Assembly (NCBI GenBank): GCA_002683585.1
Contig: NYTQ01000043.1
Coordinates: 1-6,781, forward strand
Reading direction: 5' to 3'
Length of the DNA stretch: 6,781 nt
Source of the DNA: Cryomorphaceae bacterium
Lineage (GTDB): Bacteria; Bacteroidota; Bacteroidia; Flavobacteriales; Crocinitomicaceae
Each line of letters begins with the position of its first letter. Positions within the stretch are counted from its first letter, which is position 1. Below, piece by piece: positions 6,231 to 6,781 of this stretch. Under the pieces are notes generated by a model, which saw only the letters and a list, made by a program, of their open reading frames with translations, had not been told where the DNA came from and made no database searches. The position numbers and the translations under genes were made by a program.

Positions 6231-6781
6231 ATGAAAAAAATCAGCTTTATTCTACTTTTCCTAGTTAGCTTTTCTAGTTATTCTCAAAATTACTTAGGTG
6301 TCTCCTCAAGTAATTATGCAGGAGCTATGGGAATGGATATTCAACCCGCGAGCTTCGTGGACGGACGTTTTAAATTTGACCTTAATTTGTTTAGCACTAA
6401 TTTCAGTGCTTACCAAAATTTTGGTGCATTTGATGCATCCATATTACCCAAATGGTGGAAAGGTTCTTTCGAAGATCAGGATGCCATAGACGCCTGGTCC
6501 GTAGATGCTGATTCTACATTAGAAGGTGATTATTTTGGTGGATATAGCTTTTTACCAAAGCTCTATGATCAGAATTCTTCTGGTGTCCTCGGTTTCAATA
6601 CAAATTTCCAGCTTGACCTTCTCAACTTTATGGTCCACGTTACACCAAAAGTGGCTATTGGACTTGGTGTTAAGGTGAGATCAATAACCAATGTTGACAA
6701 TATCGACCCTACACTTGCATATCTCGCTGAGGAAGAACTTGAGGACCAAAGTTTTTGGGATACAGAGTTAAATGAAGAGCT
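6231..6781 (+). CDS. DUF5723-like outer-membrane protein, N-terminal part, cut by window end
   Basis: The frame is open from the ATG at 6231 to the last base, giving 183 complete codons. Residues 1-19 are a signal peptide ending S-S-Y-S-Q. The mature start contains S-N-Y-A-G-A-M-G-M (27-35), I-Q-P-A-S-F-V-D-G-R (37-46) and F-D-L-N-L-F-S-T-N (49-57), the opening blocks I associate with DUF5723, a Bacteroidota family of predicted barrel-type outer-membrane proteins with no established function. Later text, for example L-G-F-N-T-N-F-Q-L-D-L at about 119-129 and A-I-G-L-G-V-K-V-R at 142-150, alternates as membrane strands do. It begins 2 bases after the stop codon of the 719-residue gene, indicating translational coupling and a shared transcript. 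The remainder of the protein lies beyond the right edge. Confidence 0.85.
   Translation, partial: MKKISFILLFLVSFSSYSQNYLGVSSSNYAGAMGMDIQPASFVDGRFKFDLNLFSTNFSAYQNFGAFDASILPKWWKGSFEDQDAIDAWSVDADSTLEGDYFGGYSFLPKLYDQNSSGVLGFNTNFQLDLLNFMVHVTPKVAIGLGVKVRSITNVDNIDPTLAYLAEEELEDQSFWDTELNEE

Noticed and set aside
6298..6489. 63-residue plus-strand frame overlapping the start of the DUF5723-like gene
   Set aside because: The other frame, starting at 6231, has a signal peptide, family blocks and a 2-base junction with the preceding gene, and stays open to the window end; this one is out of frame with it.

Overview
The window looks like ordinary chromosomal DNA from a member of the Bacteroidota, most likely a marine or aquatic Flavobacteriales relative. 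The evidence is: AT-rich sequence; secreted proteins whose signal peptides end in S-F-S-Q or S-Y-S-Q; a type IX secretion (T9SS) C-terminal sorting domain; DUF5777- and DUF5723-type outer-membrane proteins; and Bacteroidota-style promoters (TTG, about 19-22 bases, TAnnTTTG) in place of E. coli -35/-10 boxes. Families were assigned by reading motifs by eye; no database search was possible.

Layout, left to right. Positions 1-325 hold no gene. They contain a very good leftward promoter (81-110) for something beyond the left edge and a plausible rightward promoter (264-296) for the first gene. A secreted blue-copper (cupredoxin) protein with a T9SS tail follows (326-973, +), closed by a strong intrinsic terminator (1013-1036). 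Facing it is a two-gene minus-strand unit: a DUF5777-like outer-membrane beta-barrel protein (1434-2333), then a small mono-haem c-type cytochrome lipoprotein (1080-1421). Next come 5-formyltetrahydrofolate cyclo-ligase (2419-2985, +), a small exported protein of unknown function on the minus strand (2978-3337) whose end overlaps the cyclo-ligase by 8 bases, and ribonuclease HII (3385-3999, +). The right part is a probable operon: a 719-residue membrane-anchored protein of unknown function (4069-6228), followed 2 bases later by a DUF5723-like outer-membrane protein cut by the window end (6231-6781).

How the genes relate. The left half has an envelope redox flavour: a surface copper protein beside an exported cytochrome and its barrel partner, although the two units are transcribed towards each other. 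The middle holds two unrelated housekeeping enzymes. The right half is an envelope pair whose spacing suggests shared function. I see no mobile element, CRISPR array, tRNA, rRNA, phage or defence gene, and no clear evidence of a new system. The points most worth following are the perfect sliding-clamp-binding motif at the end of RNase HII, the uncharacterised 719-residue/DUF5723 pair with its nearly leaderless promoter, and the strong promoter at the left edge.
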